NCBI RefSeq assembly: GCF_002250705.1
Contig: NZ_NMVP01000036.1
Location: 62,001 to 126,000, forward strand
DNA: 64,000 nt
Origin: Enemella evansiae
GTDB lineage: Bacteria; Actinomycetota; Actinomycetes; Propionibacteriales; Propionibacteriaceae
Direction: 5' to 3'
The position numbers and the translations under genes were made by a program. Of the stretch, positions 1 through 9,022 are shown piece by piece (positions within the stretch are counted from its first letter, which is position 1; each line of letters starts with the position of its first letter). The notes under the pieces were generated by a model. The model was not told where the DNA came from. It worked only from the letters and a program-made list of their open reading frames with translations, and ran no database searches.

Positions 1-178
1 GGTCCAGCAACGGGTGGTCGCAGAACCGCGGGATCGCCACGCCGATCATCTCGGCGGCGCGGATCAGCAGGGTCCCCTTGGGTACCGACACCTCGACGTC
101 GTCGATGGTGACGGTGAGCAGGTCCTCGCGCTTGGCGACATCGGCGCCCTGGCCGGAGGGCTTGTCGGTCACGGTCAT
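1..178 (-). CDS. nuoG: NADH-quinone oxidoreductase subunit G, N-terminal fragment
   Basis: Only the first 59 codons lie in the window; the gene continues beyond base 1. The visible protein begins MTVTDKPSGQ and reads into the 2Fe-2S ferredoxin-like fold that opens NuoG, including the segment RFCDHPLLD with the first cluster cysteine. NuoG is the large iron-sulfur subunit of the complex I electron-input module. The ATG shares one base with the nuoF stop (TGATG), so translation is probably coupled. The identification rests on this short stretch plus its place after nuoF. Confidence 0.9.
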   Translation of the reverse strand, partial: MTVTDKPSGQGADVAKREDLLTVTIDDVEVSVPKGTLLIRAAEMIGVAIPRFCDHPLLD

Positions 179-1536
179 CAGTGGGCTCCCACGGTCTTCT
201 CATCGTGCAGCGAGGCGGCGTCGAAGAGCGCGCTCTTCTCATACGGGTAGAGCTCCCAGGCGGGGGTGTGCATGCCCTGCTCGAACTCCTCGCGGAAGTA
301 CTGCACCGCGGAGGTGACACAGGCCACCGCGCCGTCGGCGAGCGCGCAGAAGGAGCGGCCGCCGATGTTGTCGCACAGGTCGAGCATCTTCTCGATGTCC
401 CCCTCCACGCCCTGACCGGCCTCCAGCCGCATCAGGATCTGGGTGAGCCACCAGGAGCCCTCCCGGCAGGGGGTGCACTTGCCGCAGGACTCGTGCTTGT
501 AGAACTCGATCCAGCGCAGCGTGGTGCGGACCACCGAGGTGGTCTCGTCGAAGCACTGCAGCGCCTTGGTGCCGAGCATCGACTTCGCGCTCGCCATGCC
601 CTCGTAATCCAGCGGCAGGTCGACGTGCTCGGCCGAGCCGGTGAGGATCGGGGTGGACGAACCGCCCGGGGTCCAGAACTTCAGCCGGTGCCCGGCGCGC
701 ATCCCGCCGGAGAGATCCAGCAGCTGGCGCAGGGTGATCCCCATCGGCGCCTCGAACTGGCCGGGGTTGGCGACGTGCCCGGACAACGAATAGAGCGTCA
801 TGCCCTTGGACTTCTCGGTGCCCATCGCGGCGAACCAGTCCTTGCCGTTCGCCACGATGCAGGGCACCGAGGCGATCGACTCGACGTTGTTGATCACCGT
901 CGGGGAGGCGTACAGGCCGGCGACCGCGGGGAACGGCGGACGCAACCGCGGCTGCCCACGGCGGCCCTCCAGCGAATCCAGCAGCGCGGTCTCCTCACCG
1001 CAGATGTACGCCCCGGCGCCGGAGTGCACGACGACCTCCAGGTCGTAGCCCTTGCCGAGGATGTTCTTGCCCAGATAACCCGCCGAGTACGCCTCCCGGA
1101 CGGCCTGCTGCAGCCGCCGGGCGACGTGCAGCACCTCGCCGCGGACGTAGATGAAGGCGTAGCTCGCGCCGATCGCGTAGGAGGAGATCGCCACACCCTC
1201 GACCAGGGTGTGCGGCGAGGCCAGCATCAGCGGGATGTCCTTGCAGGTGCCCGGTTCGGACTCGTCGGCGTTCACCACCAAGTAGGTGGGGTTCGGGTTG
1301 TCCTTGGGGATGAAGGACCACTTCATCCCGGTCGGGAAACCCGCGCCGCCGCGTCCGCGCAGGCCGGAATCCTTGACGGTGCTGACGATGTCGCCCGGCG
1401 CCATGTCGAGTGCCTTGCGCAACGCCTCGTACCCGCCGCGGCGTTCGTAGTTGGTCAGCCGCCAGGCGCGCTCGTCGGCCCAGTTGTCCGACAGCACCGG
1501 GGTCAGCAGATCGATGTTCACCGAATCGGGGCTCAC
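178..1536 (-). CDS. nuoF: NADH-quinone oxidoreductase subunit F (NADH-binding)
   Basis: The 452-residue protein binds FMN and NADH and carries a 4Fe-4S cluster, taking hydride from NADH into complex I. Visible signatures are the glycine-rich SGLRGRGGAGFPTG nucleotide-binding stretch, the ESEPGTCKD and GAGAYICGEETALL segments, and the cluster motif ESCGKCTPCREG with a later cysteine in SFCALADGA. Length is normal for the family. I chose the GTG at 1536 because it overlaps the nuoE stop (GTGA) and gives a family-like N-terminus; the frame stays open far upstream only as overlap with nuoE and nuoD. Confidence 0.96.
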   Translation of the reverse strand: MSPDSVNIDLLTPVLSDNWADERAWRLTNYERRGGYEALRKALDMAPGDIVSTVKDSGLRGRGGAGFPTGMKWSFIPKDNPNPTYLVVNADESEPGTCKDIPLMLASPHTLVEGVAISSYAIGASYAFIYVRGEVLHVARRLQQAVREAYSAGYLGKNILGKGYDLEVVVHSGAGAYICGEETALLDSLEGRRGQPRLRPPFPAVAGLYASPTVINNVESIASVPCIVANGKDWFAAMGTEKSKGMTLYSLSGHVANPGQFEAPMGITLRQLLDLSGGMRAGHRLKFWTPGGSSTPILTGSAEHVDLPLDYEGMASAKSMLGTKALQCFDETTSVVRTTLRWIEFYKHESCGKCTPCREGSWWLTQILMRLEAGQGVEGDIEKMLDLCDNIGGRSFCALADGAVACVTSAVQYFREEFEQGMHTPAWELYPYEKSALFDAASLHDEKTVGAH

Positions 1537-2276
1537 TTGTCGTCCTCCTTCGCCGGAGCAGGCGTGGGCAGGTTGTCCGGATCGGGTGCGTGCCAGTTGT
1601 TCTCCCGCGCGATCTTCAACCCCAGCACCGATTCCGGGCCGGCGGTCGGGCCCTCGTCGGCGAGCCCGTCGGGGAAGCCGGCCAGCACCCGCTCGGCCTC
1701 GCGCCAGCTGGTGATGGTGGCGCCGCGGTCGGCGACCACGGTCTCGTCGGCGATCAGCGCGTCGACGATCTCGATCGCCCGCTGCGGGGTCACATTGTCG
1801 AAGAACTCCCAGTTGACCATCATCACCGGCGCGAAATCGCAGGCCGCGTTGCACTCCAGGTGCTCCAGGGTGACCTGGCCGTCGGGGGTGGTCTCGTCGT
1901 TGCCGACGCCCAGATGCCGTTGCAGGGCGGCGAAGAGGTGGTCCCCGCCCATCACCGCGCACAGCGCGGTGGTGCAGACGCCGACCGCGTGCTTGCCGAC
2001 CGGCTTGCGCTTGTACATGGTGTAGAAGGTGGCCACCCCGGACACCTCGGCCGGGGTGATGTCCAGCACCTCGGCGCAGACCTCGATGCCGCGCGGGCTG
2101 ACCCGCCCGTCCACCGACTGCACCAGATGCAGCGCGGGCAGCAGCGCCGACCGCGGCTGCGGGTAGCGGGCCGCGATCTGGCGGATCTCCTCGACGGTCT
2201 GCTCGGTGATGTTGCTCTGCTCATTGTCGAAGTCGATGCCGCCGGAGTTCTCGAAGTGGGTCTTGAAGCCGCTCAT
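1533..2276 (-). CDS. nuoE: NADH-quinone oxidoreductase subunit E
   Basis: The 247-residue thioredoxin-like subunit holds a 2Fe-2S cluster in the NADH dehydrogenase module of complex I. The four ligands are visible as CTTALC and, about 40 residues later, ECNAACD. The protein is longer than the roughly 160-180 residues of E. coli NuoE because of a C-terminal tail rich in Pro, Ala and acidic residues, as is common in actinobacteria. Its ATG shares one base with the nuoD stop and its stop overlaps the nuoF GTG, so it sits tightly inside the operon. Confidence 0.95.
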   Translation of the reverse strand: MSGFKTHFENSGGIDFDNEQSNITEQTVEEIRQIAARYPQPRSALLPALHLVQSVDGRVSPRGIEVCAEVLDITPAEVSGVATFYTMYKRKPVGKHAVGVCTTALCAVMGGDHLFAALQRHLGVGNDETTPDGQVTLEHLECNAACDFAPVMMVNWEFFDNVTPQRAIEIVDALIADETVVADRGATITSWREAERVLAGFPDGLADEGPTAGPESVLGLKIARENNWHAPDPDNLPTPAPAKEDDK

Positions 2277-3655
2277 CAGCGATCCACCCCTCCCATCACC
2301 GGGTCGATGGAGGCCACCGCCACCACGACATCGGACATCAGCGAGCCCTCGCACATCGCCGGTACCGCCTGCAGGTTGTTGAAGCTCGGGTCGCGGAAGT
2401 GCGCCCGCCACGGGCGGGTACCGCCGTCGGAGACCAGGTGGGCCCCGATCTCGCCCTTGGGCGACTCCATCGGCACGTACGCCTGCCCCGGCGGTACCTG
2501 GAAGCCCTCGGTGACCAGCTTGAAGTGGTGGATCAGCGCCTCCATGGACTGGCCCATGATGTGCTTGATGTGCTCGTTGGAGTTGCCGATGCCGTCGGAG
2601 CCGACCGACAGCTGCGCCGGCCAGGCGATCTTCGGGTCGGCGACCATCACCGGCGCGCCGTCCATCTTCTCCAGCCGCTCCACGCACTGTTCGGCGATGT
2701 GCAGGCTCTCCCACATCTCGGCCTGGCGGACCAGGAACTTGCCGAGCGCATCGCAGGTGTCCTCGGTCGGCACCTCGAAGTCGTAGCTCTCGTAGTCCCA
2801 GTAGGGCTGGTCCTTGCGCAGGTCGTAGGCGTACCCGGTGGAACGCAGCATCGGGCCGGTGATGCCCAGCGCCAGGCAGGCGGAGGCGTCCAGGTAGCCG
2901 ACGCCGCCGAGCCGACCCAGGAAGATCGGGTTGGCGTTGCAGAACTCCTTGTACTCCACCAGGTGCTTCTTGAGCCAGGCGATGGCCTCCTTGACCTTGT
3001 CCAGCTCCTTGGGGCCGATGTCGTTGGCGACCCCGCCCGGACGGAAGTACGCATGGTTCATCCGCAGCCCGGTCACCGCCTCGAAGGCGTCCAGGATCAT
3101 CTCCCGGTCCCGGAAGCCGATCGTCATCACCGTCAGCGCGCCGATCTCCATGCCGCCGGTACCGATGCAGACCAGGTGCGAACCGATCCGGTTCAGCTCG
3201 CTCATCAGCACCCGGATGACCTTGGCCTTCTCCGGGATGTCGTCCTCGATGCCGAGCAGCCGCTCGATCGAGGCGACGTAGGCGCCCTCCTGGTAGAACG
3301 GCGTCAGGTAGTCCATCCGGGTGCAGAAGGTCACGCCCTGGGTCCAGGTGCGGAACTCCATGTTCTTCTCGATGCCAGTGTGCAGATAGCCGATGCCGCA
3401 CCGGGCGGTCTGGATGGTCTCGCCCTCCATCTCCAGGATCAGCCGGAGCACGCCGTGGGTCGACGGGTGCTGCGGGCCCATGTTGACCACCAGCAGCTCA
3501 TCGCCGCGTTCGGCCTGGGCGGAGACGATCTGGTCCCAGTCCTGGCCGGAGGCGGTGTAGACCGTGCCCTCGGTCTCCTCGGTGCCCGGGATGCCGTAGA
3601 GATCCGGCTGGTCGTCCACCAGGTGCTCCGGGGGACGCTGGGTGTCCTGGCTCAT
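2276..3655 (-). CDS. nuoD: NADH-quinone oxidoreductase subunit D (49 kDa)
   Basis: The 459-residue subunit is related to the large subunit of NiFe hydrogenases and forms much of the quinone-binding pocket where the peripheral arm meets the membrane arm. The diagnostic NMGPQHPSTHGVLRL segment is present, followed by GYLHTGIEKNME, with RVLMSELNRIGSHL in the central helices. Length is typical. Here the quinone should be menaquinone, given the men genes in the window and the absence of ubiquinone genes (inference). It overlaps nuoC and nuoE by one base each. Confidence 0.97.
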   Translation of the reverse strand: MSQDTQRPPEHLVDDQPDLYGIPGTEETEGTVYTASGQDWDQIVSAQAERGDELLVVNMGPQHPSTHGVLRLILEMEGETIQTARCGIGYLHTGIEKNMEFRTWTQGVTFCTRMDYLTPFYQEGAYVASIERLLGIEDDIPEKAKVIRVLMSELNRIGSHLVCIGTGGMEIGALTVMTIGFRDREMILDAFEAVTGLRMNHAYFRPGGVANDIGPKELDKVKEAIAWLKKHLVEYKEFCNANPIFLGRLGGVGYLDASACLALGITGPMLRSTGYAYDLRKDQPYWDYESYDFEVPTEDTCDALGKFLVRQAEMWESLHIAEQCVERLEKMDGAPVMVADPKIAWPAQLSVGSDGIGNSNEHIKHIMGQSMEALIHHFKLVTEGFQVPPGQAYVPMESPKGEIGAHLVSDGGTRPWRAHFRDPSFNNLQAVPAMCEGSLMSDVVVAVASIDPVMGGVDR

Positions 3656-4398
3656 CAGTAGCTCCTGCGCTGGTCGGGCGGCGGAATGGTGGCGCCCTTG
3701 TACTCCACCGGTACGCCGCCGAGCGGATAGTCCTTGCGCTGCGGGTGGCCGGGCCAGTCGTCCGGCATCAGGATCCGGGTCAGGGCCGGGTGGCCGTCGA
3801 AGATGATCCCGAACATGTCCCAGGTCTCGCGCTCGTGCCAGTCGGCGGCCGGGTAGATCGCGACCACCGAGGGCAGGTGCGGGTACGCCTCGGAGCAGCC
3901 CGCCTCCAGCCGCAGCCGGCGATTGTGGGTCAGCGAATGCAGGTGGTACACCGAGTGCAGCTCGTTGCCGGTGTCGCTCGGGTAGTGCACGCCCGACACC
4001 GAGGCGCAGTGCTCGAAGCGCAGCCGGGCGTCGTCGCGGAGCGCCTTCGCCAGCTCCGGCAGTTTCGCCGGGTCGACGTAGAGGGTCAGCTCACCGCGGT
4101 GCACCACGACCTCGCGTACGCCCCCGGGGACCAGTTCGGCGATCCGGTCGACGACCTCGTCGAACCAGCCGCCGTAGGGCCGGGCCGACGGGCCGGGCTG
4201 CTCGACGGTGCGGACGATCCCGCCGTACCCGGAGGTGTCGCCGGAGCCGGAGCCCCACATGCCGTGCTTGACCTCGACCGGGCGGCCCTCGACCACGCCG
4301 GCCTGCTCGACCTCGTTGCTGGCGGGGGCGTTGCCGCTATCCGCGCCCGGCTGGTCGCGCGGGTCGGGGGCGGCACCCTCGGGCTTGTTGTCGCTCAA
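3655..4398 (-). CDS. nuoC: NADH-quinone oxidoreductase subunit C (30 kDa)
   Basis: The 247-residue peripheral-arm subunit supports NuoD. The conserved 30-kDa signature is seen as ERETWDMFGIIFDGHPALTR followed by LMPDDWPGHPQRKDYPLGG. The first 45 residues are a low-complexity Pro/Ala/Asp/Glu region not found in E. coli. The start is inferred as TTG at 4398: it overlaps the nuoB stop (TTGA), the same arrangement used by the neighbouring genes. Upstream in-frame sequence lies inside nuoB. The TTG choice is the least certain part. Confidence 0.93.
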   Translation of the reverse strand: MSDNKPEGAAPDPRDQPGADSGNAPASNEVEQAGVVEGRPVEVKHGMWGSGSGDTSGYGGIVRTVEQPGPSARPYGGWFDEVVDRIAELVPGGVREVVVHRGELTLYVDPAKLPELAKALRDDARLRFEHCASVSGVHYPSDTGNELHSVYHLHSLTHNRRLRLEAGCSEAYPHLPSVVAIYPAADWHERETWDMFGIIFDGHPALTRILMPDDWPGHPQRKDYPLGGVPVEYKGATIPPPDQRRSY

Positions 4399-4958
4399 CG
4401 CAGCAGACCCTTCATCTCGTGGGTGGCCGGCGCCTCGAGGGCCGCCTGCTCCTGGTCGGCGATCTCGGCGAGCTCGTTCGGGCCCATCTTCAGCTTCGCG
4501 ACCTTCTGCTTGCGCAGCTTGAACATCGCGTCGATCAGCATCTCCGGCCGCGGCGGGCAGCCCGGCACGTAGATGTCGACCGGCACGATGTGGTCGACGC
4601 CCTGAACGACCGCGTAGTTGTTGAACATGCCGCCGGAGGAGGCGCAGACACCCATCGCCAGCACCCACTTCGGGTTCGGCATCTGGTCGTAGATCTCGCG
4701 CACGATCGGGGCCATCTTCTGGCTCACCCGGCCGGCGACGATCATCAGATCGGCCTGCCGCGGCGAGGGGCGGAACACCTCCTGGCCCCAGCGCGACGCG
4801 TCGTAGCGCGGGGCGCCGTAGGTCATCATCTCGATCGCACAGCAGGCCAGCCCGAAGGTGACCGGCCAGAACGACGCCTGCCGCATCCAGCCGACCAGGC
4901 CCTCGACCGTGGTCAGCGCGATGCCCGCAGGAAGCTTGTCCTCAAGCCCACCAGCCAT
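4395..4958 (-). CDS. nuoB: NADH-quinone oxidoreductase subunit B
   Basis: The 187-residue protein carries cluster N2, the last iron-sulfur cluster before the quinone. The tandem cysteines in FGLACCAIEMM, the VCASSGGMFNNYA segment and the final ligand in VPGCPPRPE are all present. Length matches the family. The N-terminus is preceded by a 34-base gap to nuoA. The C-terminal coding end overlaps the nuoC TTG start. Confidence 0.97.
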   Translation of the reverse strand: MAGGLEDKLPAGIALTTVEGLVGWMRQASFWPVTFGLACCAIEMMTYGAPRYDASRWGQEVFRPSPRQADLMIVAGRVSQKMAPIVREIYDQMPNPKWVLAMGVCASSGGMFNNYAVVQGVDHIVPVDIYVPGCPPRPEMLIDAMFKLRKQKVAKLKMGPNELAEIADQEQAALEAPATHEMKGLLR

Positions 4959-4992
4959 GTTCAGTTCCCTCCTCGGGTCTGTGCGATGTTCA

Positions 4993-5358
4993 TCATTCGC
5001 CCCACTCCAGGCCGCCGCGCTGGATCACGTACCAGAAGGCGAGGAAGACGGCGTCGACGAACATGATCATGATCACCAGGCCCCACCAGCCCATCCGGTC
5101 GAAGGTGACCGCCCAGGGGTAGAGGAAGACGATCTCGATGTCGAAGACGATGAAGAGCATCGCGGTGATGTAGTACTTCACCGGGAAGCGGCCACCGCCG
5201 ATCGGCTGCGGGGTCGGCTGGATACCGCACTCGTAGGAGTCGTACTTCGCCCGGTTGTAGCGCTGCGGACCGATCTGCATGGTCACGACGAGGCCGCCGG
5301 CCACGAACAATGTCGCCAGGATCAACATGACCACCAGCGGCAGATAGGCGTCAGTCAC
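4993..5358 (-). CDS. nuoA: NADH-quinone oxidoreductase subunit A
   Basis: This 121-residue membrane subunit has three predicted helices (residues about 5-28, 65-85 and 92-112). It contains the conserved YDSYECGIQP loop and the FIVFDIEIVFLYPWA motif, whose acidic residues line the route between the quinone site and the proton channels. It is the first nuo gene, 45 bases after the menaquinone reductase gene. No clear separate promoter was seen in that gap, so co-transcription with the upstream gene is likely. Confidence 0.96.
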   Translation of the reverse strand: MTDAYLPLVVMLILATLFVAGGLVVTMQIGPQRYNRAKYDSYECGIQPTPQPIGGGRFPVKYYITAMLFIVFDIEIVFLYPWAVTFDRMGWWGLVIMIMFVDAVFLAFWYVIQRGGLEWGE

Positions 5359-5403
5359 CGTATCTCCCTTCCACTCTCTTGCCGATCTCCATGCGCCGGC
5401 ACC

Positions 5404-6732
5404 TCATGCCGAGGGGGCGAGTCTGCTGAGCATGTTGATCGTGTGATCCATCGCATCGCCATCGTTGCTGTCGGTCAAGTTCGCCAGCAGTTTCAGCGTG
5501 AACTTCATCAGCGTGCGTCGCGGCAGCCCGTAACGGGTGCAGAGCTTCATCACCTCGGGATGCCCGATCAGCTTCACGAACACCCCGCCCAGGCGGTAGT
5601 ACCCGCCGAGCTCGGCCTGCAGTCGCTTCGGGTACGCCTGCAGCGCGCGCTCGGCGGTGCTGGTGCCCACGCCGCGGTAGTGCGCCTCGGCCATCGCGTC
5701 GGCGGCGTACTCCCCCGCCTCCATCGCATAGGCGATGCCCTCACCGTTGAACGGGTTGACCATGCCGCCGGAGTCGCCGACCAGCAGCAGCCCGCGGTCG
5801 TAGTGCGGCACCCGGTTGAAGCCCATCGGCAGCGCAGCGCCGCGGATCTCGCAGGTGCGGTTCTCCTCGCGGAAGCCCCACTCGGCCGGCGTGTTGTCCA
5901 GCCAGCGGGTCATCAGCTCCTTGTAGTCGGTCTTGCCGAAGGCGCTGGAGGTGTTCAGGATGCCGAGACCGATGTTGCAGGTGCCGTCACCCATCCCGAA
6001 GACCCAGCCGTAACCGGGCAGCAGGTTCGATTCCTTGGGCTTGCCGTCCCACAGCTCCAGCCAGGACTCCATGTAGTCGTCGTCGTGGCGCGGGCTGTTG
6101 TAGTAGGCGCGGACCGCCACCCCCATCGGCCGGTCGTCCCGCTTGGTACGCCCCATCGCCAGCGAGAGCCGGGTCGAGTTGCCGTCGGCGGCCACCACCA
6201 GCGGCGCCCGGAACTCGCGGCCGTCCTTGCTGCGGACGCCGACGATCCGGTCGCTGCGCTCGTCCAGGATCGGCTCGGTGATGGTGGTGTTCTGGATCAG
6301 CTCCGCCCCGGAGGCGACCGCGTTGCGGGCCAGCAGGTCGTCGAAGTCCGCACGCGGGCGGACCAGCCCATAGTTGGGGAAGTCGGCCAGGTCCGGCCAG
6401 TCGAAGACGAACGGCTCCTCGCGGCCGGCATAGACGCGCAGGCCGCGGTTGTGCAGCCAGCCGTTGGCCTCGGAGGTGTCGATGCCGAGCCGGATCAGCT
6501 GCCGGGTGGCCCGCGGGGTCAGCCCGTCACCGCAGACCTTCTCGCGGGGGAACGTGGACTTCTCCACCAGCGCGACCGACAGGCCACGGCGGGCCAGATG
6601 CGTCGCGGTGGCCGATCCGGCAGGGCCGGCGCCGACGACGACGACATCGGCCTCGACACGCTCCGTGTCGCCGGAGCCGAAGCCACCTTCCAGACGGTCG
6701 GGGGAACCAACCCCATCAGGGGTCTGGGACAT
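5404..6732 (-). CDS. menJ: geranylgeranyl reductase family flavoprotein, MenJ-like menaquinone reductase
   Basis: The 442-residue FAD oxidoreductase shows the Rossmann dinucleotide motif VVGAGPAGSATATHLARRG near residue 30, then FPREKVCGDGLTPRA and the second FAD motif LVGDSGGMVNPFNGEG, as in geranylgeranyl reductases. In mycobacteria the homologue MenJ hydrogenates one isoprene unit of menaquinone. The position between menF and nuoA supports that role here; archaeal-type lipid reduction is the alternative. A GTG 21 bases upstream is possible, but AGGAGAAGG at 6734-6742 ideally serves the ATG at 6732. Confidence 0.85.
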   Translation of the reverse strand: MSQTPDGVGSPDRLEGGFGSGDTERVEADVVVVGAGPAGSATATHLARRGLSVALVEKSTFPREKVCGDGLTPRATRQLIRLGIDTSEANGWLHNRGLRVYAGREEPFVFDWPDLADFPNYGLVRPRADFDDLLARNAVASGAELIQNTTITEPILDERSDRIVGVRSKDGREFRAPLVVAADGNSTRLSLAMGRTKRDDRPMGVAVRAYYNSPRHDDDYMESWLELWDGKPKESNLLPGYGWVFGMGDGTCNIGLGILNTSSAFGKTDYKELMTRWLDNTPAEWGFREENRTCEIRGAALPMGFNRVPHYDRGLLLVGDSGGMVNPFNGEGIAYAMEAGEYAADAMAEAHYRGVGTSTAERALQAYPKRLQAELGGYYRLGGVFVKLIGHPEVMKLCTRYGLPRRTLMKFTLKLLANLTDSNDGDAMDHTINMLSRLAPSA

Positions 6733-6931
6733 TCCTTCTCCTGAACTCGCCACCTACCCGTCGACAGACGACGGCGGGCTCGTGAAAACCATCACGATCG
6801 TCGTCAGTCTAGGGCAGGGGGCACCTCGGTATCCAAATGGGCCGATCGGTGGCGGATGGCACCGGAAATCCTTGCTGGGCAACGAATGACCACGGAATAA
6901 CGCAATGATTTCGTGACCTATTTTATGGACG

Positions 6932-6937
6932 TATCCT
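6932..6937 (+). promoter_or_regulatory. -10 element of a probable leaderless menF promoter
   Basis: TATCCT ends six bases before the GTG of menF. No Shine-Dalgarno sequence precedes the GTG. This TANNNT-six bases-start pattern recurs at several genes in the window and implies transcription starting at or next to the first codon. No convincing -35 was found. Confidence 0.55.
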
Positions 6938-6943
6938 GCCGAG

Positions 6944-8218
6944 GTGGCCCATTCGCACACCACCTCGACCCGTCCGCAGGTCGGACGCCGCCGCCCGCCG
7001 ATCGCGGCTCGCACGATCAGCATCGCCGACCCCGGTGAGCTGTCCGCGCTGCTGCCCGGGGAACAGGATCTGGCCTGGATCCGGCGGGGTGACGGCATGG
7101 TCGGTACGGGGGTGATCGCGCGCGAGGAGTTCTCCTGCATCGCCGATGCCGACGACTGGTGGGGCCAGTTCGTCTCCGAGATCGAGCACGAGTCGGAGCT
7201 GCCCGGGGTGAGCGGGACCGGGCCGGTGGCCTTCGGGTCCTTCACCTTCGACCCGGACCACACCGAGCAGCGGGCGGTGCTGGTGGTGCCGCAGTTCGTG
7301 GTGGGGCGCCGCGACGGGCAGTGCTGGCTGACCCGGCTCGGCCCGGGTGAGATGCCCGAACCGGGCTGGCTGCCGAAGCCGAAGACCCCACCGACCTCGC
7401 CGGGTCAGATCAGCTATGCCGATGGCGCCCTGTCCGGACCGCGGTGGGAGACGGCCGTCGCGGAGGCGGTGCGCCGGATCCGGGCCGGGGAGGTGGACAA
7501 GGTGGTGCTGGCGCGGGATCTGCTGGCGCAGGCCGAGTACCCGATCGATCCGCGCTGGCTGGTCAACGGCCTGGCCCGCGACTACGAGCGCTGCTGGACC
7601 TATCTGGTGGACGGTCTGGTCGGCGCCTCACCGGAGATGCTGGTCCGGCGACAGGAGGGCCTGGTCACCTCGCGGGTGCTGGCCGGCACCATCCAGCGCA
7701 CCAGCGACGAGGAGGAGGACCGGGCGCTGGCCGCGCACCTGTCGCACTCCAGCAAGGACCTGGCCGAGCACGAGTACGCCGTCGCCTCGGTGGCGAAGGC
7801 GCTGACGGCGTACTGCTCGGGGATGAACGTGCCCGACGCGCCCTATGTGCTGGAACTGCCGAATGTCTTCCACCTGGCCACCGATGTCACCGCCGTCGCC
7901 CGGCCGGGGGCCTCGTCGCTGGCCCTGGCCGCCGCCCTGCATCCCTCGGCCGCGGTCTGCGGTACGCCGACCGACGGCGCCCGCCGGATGATCCGCGAAC
8001 TCGAGGGCCTGGACCGCGGCCGCTACTCCGGCCCGGTCGGCTGGGTGGATGCCGAGGGTGACGGCGAGTGGGCGATCGCGCTGCGCTGCGGCCGGATCCG
8101 CGGCAACACCGCGCAGCTGTACGCCGGCTGCGGCATCGTCGCCGACTCCGACCCCGCCGCCGAGCTCGCCGAATCGATGGCCAAGCTCGTCCCCATGCGC
8201 GACGCCCTCGAAGGTTGA
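6944..8218 (+). CDS. menF: isochorismate synthase (menaquinone pathway)
   Basis: The 424-residue chorismate-binding enzyme converts chorismate to isochorismate, the first committed step of menaquinone synthesis. The C-terminal half holds the family signatures: VDKVVLARD, LVGASPEMLVRRQ, SRVLAGTIQR, SHSSKDLAEHEY, HPSAAVCGTPT and a glycine-containing GRYSGPVGW. It could serve a siderophore pathway instead (EntC-type), since iron-uptake genes lie at 17-22 kb. However, menG, menD, menC, menE and menA are all nearby and no 2,3-dihydroxybenzoate genes are visible, so the menaquinone role is preferred. Confidence 0.88.
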   Translation: MAHSHTTSTRPQVGRRRPPIAARTISIADPGELSALLPGEQDLAWIRRGDGMVGTGVIAREEFSCIADADDWWGQFVSEIEHESELPGVSGTGPVAFGSFTFDPDHTEQRAVLVVPQFVVGRRDGQCWLTRLGPGEMPEPGWLPKPKTPPTSPGQISYADGALSGPRWETAVAEAVRRIRAGEVDKVVLARDLLAQAEYPIDPRWLVNGLARDYERCWTYLVDGLVGASPEMLVRRQEGLVTSRVLAGTIQRTSDEEEDRALAAHLSHSSKDLAEHEYAVASVAKALTAYCSGMNVPDAPYVLELPNVFHLATDVTAVARPGASSLALAAALHPSAAVCGTPTDGARRMIRELEGLDRGRYSGPVGWVDAEGDGEWAIALRCGRIRGNTAQLYAGCGIVADSDPAAELAESMAKLVPMRDALEG

Positions 8219-8235
8219 CCCGCTACCCCACCCAC

Positions 8236-8276
8236 GCTCATCGAGTAGGTCGCACAGCGACCGTGTCGAGATGAGC
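8236..8276. repeat. palindromic REP-like element, copy 1
   Basis: A 41-bp imperfect palindrome with arms GCTCATCGAGTAGGTCGC and GCGACCGTGTCGAGATGAGC around a 3-base loop. It lies between the convergent ends of menF and the alarmone synthetase gene, and could act as a bidirectional terminator. It shares the outer arm sequence with the copies at 16.7-17.1 kb and 25.2 kb but has a different inner stem. Confidence 0.8.
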
Positions 8277-8329
8277 GCAAGTGGTGGCACTCCCCGGCCG
8301 GGTCGTTCCCCACTAGGTGACCACGGCCC

Positions 8330-9016
8330 TCAGAACTCGTACCGGGTCTCGGGGAAGGCGCCGTGCACCTGCACGTGCAGCCGCTCCATATCGGCGTCCA
8401 ACCGGGCCGCGGTCTCGGCGGCGTCGTGCAGCCCTTCGAGCAGCTCGCCGGGGACCTCGCGGTCGTACTTGTAGTAGATCTTGTGCTCCAGGCTGGCCCA
8501 GAAGTCCATCGCGATGGTGCGGAACTGGACCTCCACCGGGACCTGCAGCTGCTCCCGGGAGAAGAACACCGGCACCTCGACGATGACGTGCAGGCTGCGA
8601 TACCCGTTCTCCTTGGGTTCGGCGATGTAGTCCTTGCGCTTCAGCACCGTCACATCGGGTTGCTGGACGAGCATCTCGACGACCTCGTAGACATCGCGGA
8701 CGAAGGAGCAGACCACGCGTACGCCGGCGATGTCGGTGATCTGTTCGCGCATCGCCTCCAGCTGCGGCGGGCAACCGATCCGCTGCGCCTTCGCCAGCAC
8801 CGACTCGGGCTTCTTCAACCGCGAGGCGACGTGCTCGATCGGGTTGTATTCGTGCATGTGCTGGAATTCCTGCTCCAGGATCCGCAGCTTGGTGCTGACC
8901 TCCTCGATCCCGGACTGGTAGCCGAGCAGGAACCGCCCCAGCCGATCTCGCTCCGCCAACAGCCGACTGATCGGGAATTCTTCGAGCAGAGCCGGGTCGA
9001 GCAAGGGTTCGGGCAT
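8330..9016 (-). CDS. small alarmone synthetase (RelA/SpoT synthetase domain only)
   Basis: The 228-residue protein contains only the (p)ppGpp synthetase domain. Signatures are SRLKKPESVLAKAQR, DIAGVRVVCSF, the substrate-binding KDYIAEPKENGYRSLHV and the catalytic-side VEVQFRTIAMDFWASLEHK. These resemble RelQ/YwaC-type small alarmone synthetases. There is no HD hydrolase, TGS or ACT domain. It should transfer pyrophosphate from ATP to GDP or GTP in the cytoplasm during stress. It is monocistronic and convergent with menF. The start ATG has no Shine-Dalgarno but a TAGTCT hexamer six bases upstream. Confidence 0.9.
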   Translation of the reverse strand: MPEPLLDPALLEEFPISRLLAERDRLGRFLLGYQSGIEEVSTKLRILEQEFQHMHEYNPIEHVASRLKKPESVLAKAQRIGCPPQLEAMREQITDIAGVRVVCSFVRDVYEVVEMLVQQPDVTVLKRKDYIAEPKENGYRSLHVIVEVPVFFSREQLQVPVEVQFRTIAMDFWASLEHKIYYKYDREVPGELLEGLHDAAETAARLDADMERLHVQVHGAFPETRYEF

Positions 9017-9022
9017 GCTCCG

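Noticed and set aside
6944..8218. Siderophore-type isochorismate synthase (entC) role for menF
   Set aside because: No entA, entB or entE type genes are seen; the nearby men genes and menaquinone reductase favour menaquinone synthesis.
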